In this document: piece after piece, positions 49,983 through 59,432 of the stretch
Layout of the letters: every line of letters starts with the position of its first letter
Numbering within the stretch: the first letter of the stretch is position 1
Assembly: GCA_038238245.1 (NCBI GenBank)
Contig: JBBRXX010000001.1
Coordinates: forward strand, 214,611-278,610
Reading direction: 5' to 3'
DNA from: DASQHW01 sp038238245
GTDB taxonomy: Bacteria; Actinomycetota; Acidimicrobiia; IMCC26256; PALSA-610
DNA: 64,000 bases
Made by a program: the position numbers and the translations under genes
The notes under the pieces: generated by a model
What the model was told of the DNA's origin: nothing
The model's database searches: none
The model's input: the letters and a program-made list of their open reading frames with translations, nothing else

Positions 49983-51283
49983 AGTCAACCTCGATGCCTA
50001 CTCGGCGCCTGCAGGTGCCGCGTCACCGGGCGACGACCGCGCACCTATGTTCCGCGTACCCCTTCCTGGGCGAGGCCGGCCTCGGAGCGCGCGGCATCTA
50101 CATCGGCACGAATGTGCTTACCGGCGGCGGCAGCTTCGCGTACGACCCCTTTACGGCCTACGCCGACGGACTGCTGACGAACCCGAACGTCATCGTCGCC
50201 GGCGAAGTCGGAATGGGAAAGAGCACCGCCATCAAGACTTTTGTGTACCGGTCGGTGGGCACGTTCGGCCGGTGGGTCGCGATTGTCGATCCCAAGGGTG
50301 AGTACGGACCGCTTGCAGAAGCGCTCGGGCTCGCGGTGCTCAAGTTGCACCCGGGCGGGCAGACCCGGATCAATCCGCTCGATCCGGGGCCTGCGGGAGC
50401 GGCCGACTCGCCGGACGAGTTGGCACGTCGCCAGAGCGAGTTACTTGCCGCGCTTCTCGGGCAGGTTCTGCAAAGGGATCTGCAACCCATTGAGGACGCC
50501 CTTTTGAGTTGGGCGCTCGCGGAACTCGCCCAGTCGCCAGGCCTTGCGGAGCCGACGCTCAGCGACGTCGTCCGCGTGATGAGCGACCCGACGCCCGACA
50601 TGGCGCGTCGCGCCAAACTGACGGCCGACGAATTGACGCGCGCGGCCGCGCACGCGATCTACGCGCTGGGCAAGCTCATCGACCGCTCGTTGCGAGGCAT
50701 GTTCGACGGACCGACGACGGTACGCATCGATTGGGACGGTCCCGGACTCGTACTCGATCTCTCGGCAGTCTTTCAGGACCGCGAAGCGCTGAGCCTCGTG
50801 CTGCTCGCCGCGACCGCATGGCTTCAGGCAGTCCTTGCGCGACCCGTCGGTCCGCACCGGCTGCAAGTGCTCGACGAGGCGTGGGCGCTGTTCGGCAATG
50901 AACGCACCGCCAAATATCTCCAGTCGTGCTGGAAGCTGTCACGCGCGTACGGCGTCGCGAACGTGGCAGTGATCCATCGACTCTCGGATCTGCGCGCGCA
51001 AGCTGACGACGGAACAAGCACGGCAAAGGTCGCAATGGGTCTCCTCGCGGATACGCAGACCCGCGTGTTGTTCCGACAATCCTCGGATCAGACGACCGAG
51101 GCTCGCGAACTCCTCGGTCTTACGGGCGTCGAGGCCGACCTCCTCTCTCGCCTCACCAAGGGCCGATCGCTCTGGAAGGTCGCTGGACGTACCGCCGTCG
51201 TGCAACACCACGTCGGCGCCCTCGAACACCAATTCTGTGACACGAACGCTCGCATGCTCGCAGAGTCGAGTCCCGCGCCATGA
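49979..51283 (+). CDS. VirB4-like conjugation ATPase
   Basis: A 434-residue ATPase. Walker A GEVGMGKS is at residues 75-82, VAIVDPKGEYG follows, Walker B is HRLQVLDEAWALF, and ADTQTRVLFRQSSDQTTEARELLGL is the family C-terminal block. It lacks the N-terminal half of a full VirB4, which the previous gene supplies as a separate protein. It energises DNA transfer. It is coupled by overlaps on both sides. Confidence 0.87.
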   Translation: MKSTSMPTRRLQVPRHRATTAHLCSAYPFLGEAGLGARGIYIGTNVLTGGGSFAYDPFTAYADGLLTNPNVIVAGEVGMGKSTAIKTFVYRSVGTFGRWVAIVDPKGEYGPLAEALGLAVLKLHPGGQTRINPLDPGPAGAADSPDELARRQSELLAALLGQVLQRDLQPIEDALLSWALAELAQSPGLAEPTLSDVVRVMSDPTPDMARRAKLTADELTRAAAHAIYALGKLIDRSLRGMFDGPTTVRIDWDGPGLVLDLSAVFQDREALSLVLLAATAWLQAVLARPVGPHRLQVLDEAWALFGNERTAKYLQSCWKLSRAYGVANVAVIHRLSDLRAQADDGTSTAKVAMGLLADTQTRVLFRQSSDQTTEARELLGLTGVEADLLSRLTKGRSLWKVAGRTAVVQHHVGALEHQFCDTNARMLAESSPAP

Positions 51284-52377
51284 CGTACGACCGCGACCTG
51301 CTTCTCGAACGCACCGACCTTCGTGCCCTGGCCGACGAACTGCTCGGCGAGCGCAAGGGCCGCGGTGTTCATGCCTCCTGGCCGTGTCCCGCGCCCGCGC
51401 ACGGTCCGCAGACCGGTCGCACTCCGCCGGTGAGCGTCTTCGCCGACCGCGGTGGCATCGAGCGATGGCACTGCCACGCGTGCGGTGCCGGCGGTACCGC
51501 GGTGGATTGCGTCATGGTGGTCGAGCGGGTGCGCGTACGCGAGGCGCTCGAGTTCCTCGCGATACGTGCCGGCATCGACGCGACGTCTGCAGATCGGCCG
51601 CGGCCTCGGCCGCGCATTCGCCCACAACCAGTCGATGTTGTGACCGTTCGTGAAGGACCGGCGGAGCTCTTCGCCTACGTCGACGCGTGTGAGCAGTTCT
51701 TGTGGTCTCCCGCAGGAGCGCGTTGGCGCGGGTGGCTAGATGATCGATTGCTACCCGAGGCCGTGCTGCGCGCGAATCGCGTCGGGGCTGACCCCGGGCC
51801 AGATCGACTCCGGCGCGAGCGTGGTCTACCTCGACGAGGACCTGCCGTCATCTTTCCCGTGCTCAGCGATTCCGGTCAGGCGGGCTACCTTCAAGCGCGT
51901 TACCTCGACCCCGACCGAACCGGTCGCAAGTACGACAACCCCACCGACGCCGTGGCAACGCTTCCGCGCGTCGCACTCGTGCAGACGCCGGCTGCGAGCG
52001 TCCGCCCCGGTGTCCTGCTCGTATGCGAAGGCATTCCCGACGCGCTCAGCGCAGCTGGTGCAGGCTGTCGCGCGGCTGCGGTACTCGGCGCCGGACTCCC
52101 GGACGCCGCACTCGCTCGGCGCATCGCTCAACTCGCGGGCCGCGATCACCTCATCATCGCCTTCGACGCCGACACGCGCGGGCAAGACGGCGCACGCCGA
52201 CTTCACGACGAGCTCACGCCGCTCATAGAAAAGCCGGTGTCAGCGCTTCGGATGAGAGAAGGAGACCTCAATGACTGGGCGCGGCACTCAGCCGCGCGGT
52301 TTCCAGCCGAACTTCACCAACACATCACCGCCCTTCATCACGAGCGCAACGCACTTGCGTTCGCACCATCGCTATGA
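51280..52377 (+). CDS. DNA primase-like protein (CHC2 zinc finger plus TOPRIM)
   Basis: A 365-residue protein. The N-terminal zinc finger is of CHC2 type (WPCPAPAHG ... RWHCHACGAGGTAVD). A central linker follows, then a TOPRIM domain (VLLVCEGIPDALSA, LIIAFDADTRGQDGARRL). It could prime complementary-strand synthesis on transferred single-stranded DNA. It lies within the conjugation operon, overlapping both neighbours by ATGA. Confidence 0.85.
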   Translation: MTYDRDLLLERTDLRALADELLGERKGRGVHASWPCPAPAHGPQTGRTPPVSVFADRGGIERWHCHACGAGGTAVDCVMVVERVRVREALEFLAIRAGIDATSADRPRPRPRIRPQPVDVVTVREGPAELFAYVDACEQFLWSPAGARWRGWLDDRLLPEAVLRANRVGADPGPDRLRRERGLPRRGPAVIFPVLSDSGQAGYLQARYLDPDRTGRKYDNPTDAVATLPRVALVQTPAASVRPGVLLVCEGIPDALSAAGAGCRAAAVLGAGLPDAALARRIAQLAGRDHLIIAFDADTRGQDGARRLHDELTPLIEKPVSALRMREGDLNDWARHSAARFPAELHQHITALHHERNALAFAPSL

Positions 52378-54164
52378 ACGACCGCCACCACGTCACGAAC
52401 CTCACGCTCGGGTTGCTGGCGGCGTCGTTCGTCGTATGCGCGGCTGTATGGGTGGGCGCGCAGCTGGCGGCGCGCCTCTTCGGCTCGGGCCACTGGTTGG
52501 ATATCGATCTCGCTGACGCTCTCCATGCCGTGCTCCGCCTCGGCGCGCACCTCGACGCGCCACAGACCGCGTGGTCGGTGACGGCCGAGCGCGCTCTACC
52601 CGGGCCCGTCGGCTACTGGACCTGCACGATCATCGTGTTCTCGGTGTTCTGCCTCGCACTGATTCCTGCCGTCACCCTGTTGTTCCATCCGATGGCGATG
52701 TCACGGCGGCGCCGCCTCGGCGTCGACGCACAGGCCCGGCTGGCTCGCACCCGCGAGCTCGCCCCTCTCGTCGTGACTGGTCCAACGCCTGGCCGTCTGA
52801 TCCTCGGCCGCGCGGGACGTCAGCTCGTCGCCACCGAGGATGCGCATGCTGGTCGTCCGGTACGGGGGAGCGGTGCTCGACGCGGCGATCGCTCGTCGGT
52901 CTTGGTCATCGGACCAACACGTTGTGGCAAGACCGCCAATGCAATCTCCGGCATCTTGGACTGGTCCGGGCCCGCGATCTTGAGTTCGGTCAAGGCCGAC
53001 TTGATGAGCGCGACGCTCGCCGCTCGTCGGCGACTCGGCGAGGTTCGGGTCTTCGATCCCACAGCCAGCACTGACCAGCCATGCGCGGGTTGGTCACCGC
53101 TACGCGCCTCGGACACGCTCACCGGTGCGCAGAAGGCGGCGCGAGCACTTACCGATTCGAGCCCGCGCCAGGGCGCCGAGAATCTCGACTTCTTCCTGGG
53201 TCTCGGCGAGCAACTCCTCTGGCCGTTGTTGTGGGTCGGAGCGGTATCCGGGTGCACGATGCGTGACATCGTGCGCTGGGTTCTCACTCAGGACCGTCCG
53301 ACAGAGGCCGGTCCGGGCGAGATTGCGCCGTTGTTGGACGCACAGCTCTACGCGCTCGATCCAGCACGCCAAGAAGAGGCCGCGTCGGTACTCGATGCGA
53401 TGAGTGCTGCATGGCTGCTCGATGAACGCACCCGTTCCAACGTGTACGCGACGGTTCAAACCCTCATTCGGGCGTGGGCCGACCCAACGGTCGCAGCCTG
53501 CGCTGACACGCAGGACGTCGACTTGGACTGGCTGATATCGGGCTCGAACACGCTGTATATATGCGCGCCCCAACATGAGCAGGCGCGCCTCGCACCGGTG
53601 TTCGGCGGGCTCATCGGCGATCTCGTGCAGCAGGCCTTCGAGCGCTCTGGGCGCGACAATCGGCCGCTGCCCCCCACGCTTTTGGTCCTCGATGAAGCTG
53701 GCAATACGCCCGCGCGCTGGCTGCCCGGAGTTGCGTCCACATGCGCGGGCATCGGCTTGCTGCTCGTGACGATCTGGCAGTCCAAGGCGCAGATCGACGC
53801 CGCATACGGACGCCTCGCGGATTCCGTAATCACGAACCATGGCACCAAGATCATCTTTTCCGGTGTCTCGGATCCCGCGACGCTGGAGTACGCCGCGCGC
53901 CTACTGGGAGACGAAGAGATACTGCGCCGCTCCACAACGCTCGACCTCGACAGCGGTCGACGCAGCATCTCTGAAGCGGTTCACTCCACGCGTTTGGTGC
54001 CCGCGCATGTACTGCGTCAGGTCCGCCCCGGGCAGGCGCTCCTTGTGCACGGCACACTCCCGCCCGCACATCTCCACTCCCGTCCCTACTTCCGGGATCG
54101 GCGCCTCCGCCGACTCGCGGAGCTGACGCCTCGGTCTGATCGCGCAAAGCAGATCCCTGCATGA
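52374..54164 (+). CDS. VirD4/TraG-type coupling ATPase
   Basis: A 596-residue type IV coupling protein. Membrane helices lie at about residues 10-33 and 82-104. Walker A is GPTRCGKT at 180-187, Walker B is PPTLLVLDEAGN, and LTIWQSKAQID and FSGVSDPATLEYAARLLGDEE are typical TraG/TraD blocks. It would dock the relaxosome to the channel. No relaxase was found near it, which is unusual. Confidence 0.9.
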   Translation: MNDRHHVTNLTLGLLAASFVVCAAVWVGAQLAARLFGSGHWLDIDLADALHAVLRLGAHLDAPQTAWSVTAERALPGPVGYWTCTIIVFSVFCLALIPAVTLLFHPMAMSRRRRLGVDAQARLARTRELAPLVVTGPTPGRLILGRAGRQLVATEDAHAGRPVRGSGARRGDRSSVLVIGPTRCGKTANAISGILDWSGPAILSSVKADLMSATLAARRRLGEVRVFDPTASTDQPCAGWSPLRASDTLTGAQKAARALTDSSPRQGAENLDFFLGLGEQLLWPLLWVGAVSGCTMRDIVRWVLTQDRPTEAGPGEIAPLLDAQLYALDPARQEEAASVLDAMSAAWLLDERTRSNVYATVQTLIRAWADPTVAACADTQDVDLDWLISGSNTLYICAPQHEQARLAPVFGGLIGDLVQQAFERSGRDNRPLPPTLLVLDEAGNTPARWLPGVASTCAGIGLLLVTIWQSKAQIDAAYGRLADSVITNHGTKIIFSGVSDPATLEYAARLLGDEEILRRSTTLDLDSGRRSISEAVHSTRLVPAHVLRQVRPGQALLVHGTLPPAHLHSRPYFRDRRLRRLAELTPRSDRAKQIPA

Positions 54165-55381
54165 GCACCGCGACGCTTCCGCAGGACGCCCGCGCAGCCG
54201 AGGTTCACGCTCTTCTTGTGGACCAGCTGCGCGCGCTCACGAGCAGTGAGCAATGGCTCTCCATGCTCGAGATGAGCCGGCGCTTCCACACCTACTCGGC
54301 GCGCAATGTGCTGCTCCTCATGGTGCAAGGCGCCCAAGGCCGCGTCGCTGGATATCGGACCTGGCAAACAATTCCAGCCGAAGCCGGCGGGAACTGCCAA
54401 GTGCGCAAGGGTGCCAAGGCCATGACCATCCTGGCTCCGGTCACCCGCTCGATCGAGCACAAGGACGAGGTCACCAGCGAAACCACTTCGCGCCGGGCGC
54501 TCGTTGGCTTCAAGGCAGTACGCGTTTTCGATGAGACTGCGCTCGTTTCTCCGCCGACCACTGTCGAAGTCGCGCCCCAACTGCTCACCGGCAACACCGC
54601 GCAACATCTCTACGACACCCTCGCCGACCAGGTTCGCGATGCCGGCTTCCGGCTTGAGGACGGTGACTGCTCGCCCGCCAACGGACGAACCGACTGGACC
54701 ACCCGAATCGTCACCGTCCGTCCCGATCTCGAGCCGTCGCAACGCACCAAGACTCTTGCCCACGAACTCGCGCACGTTCGTCTCCACGATCCCCAACGCT
54801 CACCCGAGACGCGAATGTCCCGGGAACGCATGGAAGTCGAAGCCGAAAGTGTCGCGTACCTCGTGTGCGCTCATGCGGGAATCGACTCCGCGACCTACAC
54901 CGTCCCGTATGTCGCACACTGGTCTGCGGGCAATGTTGAGCTCGTCCAACAGACAGCCGAGCGCGTAATCGACGCGGCCCGGAACATCACCGACGGGATC
55001 GATCAGGCGCTGACTCCCGACACCGCGCCCGCGCCTGCTCCGACTCCGCTTCCTGTACTGCGGAACGCGAGACGCCATGCCGAAACCAGTGCGCGTGCAC
55101 AGCATCCGTCCTCGAAGGGCCGAGTCGCTGATCGAGATCTCGCCGAGACTCGGCGTCGCGTCGAAGCCGACGCCGCCGTTCTGATCGGACGGCTCGCCGC
55201 CAACCCCGATGAGTGGGCTGCCGATCCCGAGGTCCGAGATGTGGTTCGGCGACTCGCCGCTCGAGGGATGGCACCGTCCTCTCCGAGAGTCGCAGTAGCG
55301 CGAGAGCGACTCGCCGAAGTCATCCACCACCCCGCGGCGCCTGAACCGCGCGACCTCATTCCGAGCACGGCGCCGGAATGA
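54161..55381 (+). CDS. ArdC-like antirestriction protein with zinc metallopeptidase motif
   Basis: A 406-residue protein. The N-terminal ssDNA-binding ArdC-type domain reads LTSSEQWLSMLEMSRRFHTYSARNVLLL and GYRTWQTIPAEAGGNCQVRKGAKAM. A metallopeptidase segment TLAHELAHVRLHD plus RMEVEAESVAYLVC follows at about residues 200-240. The C-terminal 120 residues are Arg/Ala/Pro-rich. In plasmids ArdC protects entering DNA from host restriction. It is coupled by ATGA to the coupling protein. Confidence 0.8.
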   Translation: MSTATLPQDARAAEVHALLVDQLRALTSSEQWLSMLEMSRRFHTYSARNVLLLMVQGAQGRVAGYRTWQTIPAEAGGNCQVRKGAKAMTILAPVTRSIEHKDEVTSETTSRRALVGFKAVRVFDETALVSPPTTVEVAPQLLTGNTAQHLYDTLADQVRDAGFRLEDGDCSPANGRTDWTTRIVTVRPDLEPSQRTKTLAHELAHVRLHDPQRSPETRMSRERMEVEAESVAYLVCAHAGIDSATYTVPYVAHWSAGNVELVQQTAERVIDAARNITDGIDQALTPDTAPAPAPTPLPVLRNARRHAETSARAQHPSSKGRVADRDLAETRRRVEADAAVLIGRLAANPDEWAADPEVRDVVRRLAARGMAPSSPRVAVARERLAEVIHHPAAPEPRDLIPSTAPE

Positions 55382-55432
55382 CGCCCCACGGGCGACCGCA
55401 CCGTCCCGACATCGAACGATAGGAAGCTGAAA

Positions 55433-55621
55433 GTGATTCCCACCGATGCAATCACAGACGAGCTCGCACAAGAGTTCTCGTCGGCGGTCCAGTGGCTGCA
55501 GACGCATGGCCGACCAGAGCTGACCGTCGCGACGGCTGTGGCCGAAGCCATGGAAGATTGGGTCGCCGCGCTGCGGGCCGAGCACCTGCGCGGCCGAGAT
55601 ATTCCTCGCGATGACGCGTGA
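55433..55621 (+). CDS. Small hypothetical protein
   Basis: A 62-residue acidic helical protein (LAQEFSSAVQWLQTHG, VATAVAEAMEDWVAALRAEHL). The GTG at 55433 has AGGAAG seven bases upstream. It is conserved in context between ArdC and the DUF5710-like gene. No function can be assigned. Confidence 0.55.
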   Translation: MIPTDAITDELAQEFSSAVQWLQTHGRPELTVATAVAEAMEDWVAALRAEHLRGRDIPRDDA

Positions 55622-55655
55622 CGAACTGCACGCCCTCGACATGAAGAGACACCCC

Positions 55656-56230
55656 ATGATCGACACCACTCTTCGAGTTCCACGCCGGGACGCCGAGATG
55701 GTCAAGCGCATCGGAGCGCGGTGGAACGCGACCGAATCCAACTGGTGTGTTCCCGAAGGTCGTGACACCGCGCCGTTCGCGTTCTGGCTCCGCCAGAGAT
55801 CCCTGCGGACGGTCCCCGGATTCCGGTCGACATCCTCTTCCTGCCGAATGACTGCTACCGCTGCGGTTCAGGCATCGCGCTTGTCGCCGGGGTCTGGCTC
55901 GAGCACAACATCCTCGACGGCTCGACTTACGGTATGCAGGAAGAGTCCCGCGGATGGTTTCTTCCGTACGACGAGACAAGTGCCGACGTCATCGCAACCG
56001 CGTGTTCCGACGAGCTGCTCGCAGCGCATGGTGCCGGCCCGCTGCGCTGGCGCACAACCCGTCTGTCTCCGGACGGCTACCTAGCGAACACTTGCCAAGT
56101 CTGCGCATCCGTGCTCGGCAACTGGCCACTTCACGAGGCGATGGTCGAATATCAGGTTGAAGGTGGCGACCTCCGTTGCCTTCCGCTCGCTCGTAGCGCC
56201 CTCGCTGAGGCGGCGCTCGAACTGCTCTAG
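55656..56230 (+). pseudogene. DUF5710/zinc-binding protein with a -1 frameshift
   Basis: The N-terminal frame (ATG 55656) gives LRVPRRDAEMVKRIGARWN and WCVPEGRDTAPFAFWL, a clear DUF5710 domain. Near 55797 the coherent reading moves one base back: IPADGPRIPVDILFLPNDCYRCGSG, WLEHNILDGSTYG, QEESRGWFLPYDE, NTCQVCASVLGNW, ending at 56230. The CYRC and CQVC pairs look like zinc ligands. A one-base deletion in the gene or a sequence error would explain this. No slippery heptamer for programmed frameshifting is visible. An alternative start is ATG 55641. Confidence 0.75.
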
Positions 56231-56345
56231 CGGTTGGGTGCTTTGGCTCTAGCGAACACGGCGCACTGCGGCAGGCAAAGCGATGTGAGACGCCGCGAAG
56301 TCCCTCCTGGATAGGAGATGAGACAAAGGGTCTAGCGTCTCGTCG
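56231..56345 (+). promoter_or_regulatory. Promoter gap of the Res-Mod-ATPase operon
   Basis: 115 bases separate the conjugation module from the restriction-like operon. TCTAGCG occurs twice (near 56249 and 56331). No ribosome binding site precedes the ATG at 56346, so the mRNA may be leaderless. This is the only gap before three coupled genes. Confidence 0.4.
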
Positions 56346-59300
56346 ATGAACGCGGGGACTTCGTCGACGGCTGCGGCCGAAAGCCTTGATAACCCGATCC
56401 TCAACGGTCCCTACGACCCGCCCGGACGGCATTTCGAGCTTGGTCCTGACGGACCGACGGGGACGGTCGTTGAGGGCCGCCGCCTCTCGGAGTCGTTCAT
56501 CCCCGTACCGCCGTCGAGGAAGAAGGCCGAACAGCAGGCCCTCGACTTTGATGTTACGGGCGAGCGCCGCGCACTGAACACGCTCATCAATGACATCCGC
56601 CAAGCAGTCGACCTGTGGCGCGCTCGCAACTACAACGGGGTCACGCCGATCACGCGCAAGCTGCTTCAACATTGGGCGGCCAAGTCGCCTGAGCGCGACG
56701 AGCCAGTGTTCTTCTGTCAGCGCGAAGCTGCCGAGACGGCCATCTATCTCGCCGAATCGGCTGGACGACACGGCAACCCCGACTTTCGCGCCCGCATTGA
56801 TCCCGAGAACGAGCTCCACAACCTGGGACTGCCGCGCGTTGCCCTCAAGATGGCGACCGGCTCTGGCAAGACCGTCGTGATGGGAATGCTGATCGCGTGG
56901 CAGACCATCAACAAGGTCGCGAATCCGAACGACGCTCGCTTCGCCAAGCGCTTTCTAATTCTCACTCCCGGCATCACGATCCGCGATCGCCTGCGAGTGC
57001 TCGAGCCGGCCGACGATCACAACTACTACCGCGAGCGCGATCTCGTACCGCCCGATCTGTGGGACGCGCTGCTCCAGGCGCAGATCGTGATCACGAACTA
57101 CCACGCGTTTCTGCCGCGCGATGCCAAGGAGATCCAGGGCGTCGCCGCGAACACGCGCAAGATTCTCACCGCCGGCAAGTCGGTCGATCCGTTCAGGGAG
57201 ACGAATGACCAGATGGTCGCCCGCGTGCTTCGCGACCTCGCCGGCCGCGGTGGTCGCGCCAAGACGAAGGGCGGCGAGATCGTCGTTCTCAACGACGAAG
57301 CGCACCACTGCTACCAAGACAAGCCGCTCGCGGACCCGTCCGAAGTCGACTCCGAAGACAAGAAGGAAGCCGAGCAACGCAACGCCGACGCCCGCGTCTG
57401 GTTCAAGGGCCTCCAGGCCATACAGAAGAAGGTTGGCATCAAGGCGATCTACGACCTCTCGGCGACGCCGTATTACCTGAAGGGCTCCGGCTACAACGAG
57501 GGCTACATCTTCCCGTGGACAGTGAGCGACTTCTCGCTCATGGACGCGATCGAGTCGGGGATCGTGAAGGTGCCCCGGATCCCGGTTGACGACGACGCCG
57601 CGGGCGACATCCTCACCTATAAGCAGCTCTGGGACTATGTGGGCAAGTGGCTGCCGAAGAGGAAGACGAAGAAGCTCGAAGAAGGCGAGTGGACCATCCC
57701 GAAGGAGCTCGAGGGCGCGCTCCAAAGCCTTTACCGCAGCTACGAGCGGCGCTTCGAACACTGGAAGACGGAACTCGAGCCGCTCGGCGAACCACCGCCG
57801 GTGATGATCGTCGTGTGCCCGAACACGCTGGTCTCGAAGCTCGTCTACGACTGGATCGCCGGCAAGACCGTTGAGCTCGACGAAGGTACGCCGATCCCGA
57901 AGCCTGGTGACTTGCCGTTGCTTTCCAATGTGACTGACGGTGTGTGGGCATCGAGGCCGCGCACAATCCTCATCGACTCCGCTCAGCTCGAGCGAGGTGA
58001 GGTGATGGGCCGCGACTTCAAGTCGGCGGCGACGCATGAGATCGAGACGTTCAAGGACGAGTACCGGCGCCGCAATCCGGGAGCCGACATCGAAAAGCTC
58101 ACCGACGAGGACCTTCTGCGCGAGGTGATGAACACGGTTGGGAAGAAGGGCCGCCTCGGCGAGCACGTGCGCTGTGTTGTGTCGGTGTCGATGCTTACCG
58201 AGGGCTGGGACGCCAACACGGTCACTCACATTCTCGGCATCCGTCGTTTCGGCAGCCAACTGCTTTGCGAGCAGGTCGTCGGACGAGGACTCCGGCGCCG
58301 CTCGTACGCGGTGAACGACGACGGCCACTTCGACCCCGAGTACGCCGAGGTCTACGGCGTGCCGTTCGCGTTCATCCCCGGTAAGCCAACGAAGGAGGCG
58401 CCTCCTAAGCGGCCCGCCATCGAGGTACGTGCGCTCGAGGAGCGCGCTGAGTTGCGCATCACGTTCCCGAAGGTCGACGGATACCGGATCGAGATACCTG
58501 ACGAATCCTTCTATCCGGCGTTCGACGAAGATTCGCGACTCCACCTCGAACGATCGACAGTCGCGACCTGGACAGTCACACGCGGTATTGCCGGCGAACC
58601 GGAGGAGCAGACACTCGACCTTTGCCGCAACGCGCGGCAGCAGGAGGTGGCGTACGAGATTGCCCGGCTCCTCGTGCGCGATGTGTATACGGCTGGTTCT
58701 GACTCGCGACCCTGGCTCTTCCCGCAGCTCGTCGAGATCACGCGAGACTGGTTGCGCACTTGCGTAACTGTCGAGCCCGGAACGCCGATCGGCATCCTTC
58801 TCCTGAGTGAAGGAACACACTTGGCCAAGGAGAAGCTCGAACGCTCGATCTGGAAGGTTGAGGGCAACCGCCAGGCACGATTCCTGCCGGTGCTCCGCCC
58901 GTTCGACTCCGAAGGCTCCACCGACGACGTGCACTTCTTCACCCGTAAGCACGAAATTGAAGCGACCAAGTCGCACGTGAACCGTGTCGTGCTCGACGGC
59001 CCGCGCGGCAACACCTGGGAGCAGATCCTTTCCCTGCTCTGCGAGCAGCACGACGACGTTGCCGCATACGTGAAGAATGATCATCTCGGGTTCGCGATCC
59101 CGTACGTGCACGAGGGTCGCACCTACCAGTACGTGCCCGACTTCCTCGTGCGTTTGCGCGAACGCGACGATGACATGGAGCGCACGCTCATCGTCGAGGT
59201 GTCGGGCGGCGAGAAGTCAGCCCATTCGCCCGGCAGCGTGAAGGCGAAAGCCGAGACCGCGCGCTACCAGTGGTGCGCGGCGGTCAACAACCACGGCAGC

Positions 59301-59432
59301 TACGGCCGATGGGGCTACGACGAGATCACTGACATGAACACCGCGGCTGAGCGTCTCGACACCGCAATCCAGAACCTATACGCGGATGGCGTCGTAACCG
59401 GCCTTCGTGACGTCCAGGAAGTAGGAGTCTGA
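56346..59432 (+). CDS. Type III restriction Res-like helicase-nuclease (BPTD_3080-like)
   Basis: A 1028-residue SF2 helicase. Walker A KMATGSGKT is near residue 169-177, motif II NDEAHH near 314-319, motif III YDLSATPYYLKG, and the C-terminal helicase motif VSMLTEGWDANTVTHILGIRRFGSQLLCEQVVGRGLRR. The last 150 residues include YVPDFLVRLRERDDD and LIVEVSGGEKS, a D-x(n)-E-x-x-like nuclease core as in Type III Res endonuclease domains. With the methyltransferase it should form an ATP-dependent restriction complex. Its stop overlaps the methyltransferase start by one base (TGATG). Confidence 0.88.
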   Translation: MNAGTSSTAAAESLDNPILNGPYDPPGRHFELGPDGPTGTVVEGRRLSESFIPVPPSRKKAEQQALDFDVTGERRALNTLINDIRQAVDLWRARNYNGVTPITRKLLQHWAAKSPERDEPVFFCQREAAETAIYLAESAGRHGNPDFRARIDPENELHNLGLPRVALKMATGSGKTVVMGMLIAWQTINKVANPNDARFAKRFLILTPGITIRDRLRVLEPADDHNYYRERDLVPPDLWDALLQAQIVITNYHAFLPRDAKEIQGVAANTRKILTAGKSVDPFRETNDQMVARVLRDLAGRGGRAKTKGGEIVVLNDEAHHCYQDKPLADPSEVDSEDKKEAEQRNADARVWFKGLQAIQKKVGIKAIYDLSATPYYLKGSGYNEGYIFPWTVSDFSLMDAIESGIVKVPRIPVDDDAAGDILTYKQLWDYVGKWLPKRKTKKLEEGEWTIPKELEGALQSLYRSYERRFEHWKTELEPLGEPPPVMIVVCPNTLVSKLVYDWIAGKTVELDEGTPIPKPGDLPLLSNVTDGVWASRPRTILIDSAQLERGEVMGRDFKSAATHEIETFKDEYRRRNPGADIEKLTDEDLLREVMNTVGKKGRLGEHVRCVVSVSMLTEGWDANTVTHILGIRRFGSQLLCEQVVGRGLRRRSYAVNDDGHFDPEYAEVYGVPFAFIPGKPTKEAPPKRPAIEVRALEERAELRITFPKVDGYRIEIPDESFYPAFDEDSRLHLERSTVATWTVTRGIAGEPEEQTLDLCRNARQQEVAYEIARLLVRDVYTAGSDSRPWLFPQLVEITRDWLRTCVTVEPGTPIGILLLSEGTHLAKEKLERSIWKVEGNRQARFLPVLRPFDSEGSTDDVHFFTRKHEIEATKSHVNRVVLDGPRGNTWEQILSLLCEQHDDVAAYVKNDHLGFAIPYVHEGRTYQYVPDFLVRLRERDDDMERTLIVEVSGGEKSAHSPGSVKAKAETARYQWCAAVNNHGSYGRWGYDEITDMNTAAERLDTAIQNLYADGVVTGLRDVQEVGV

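Noticed and set aside
56955..59111. 718-codon frame opposite the Res gene
   Set aside because: It mirrors a confirmed helicase gene on the other strand; no family motif is present.
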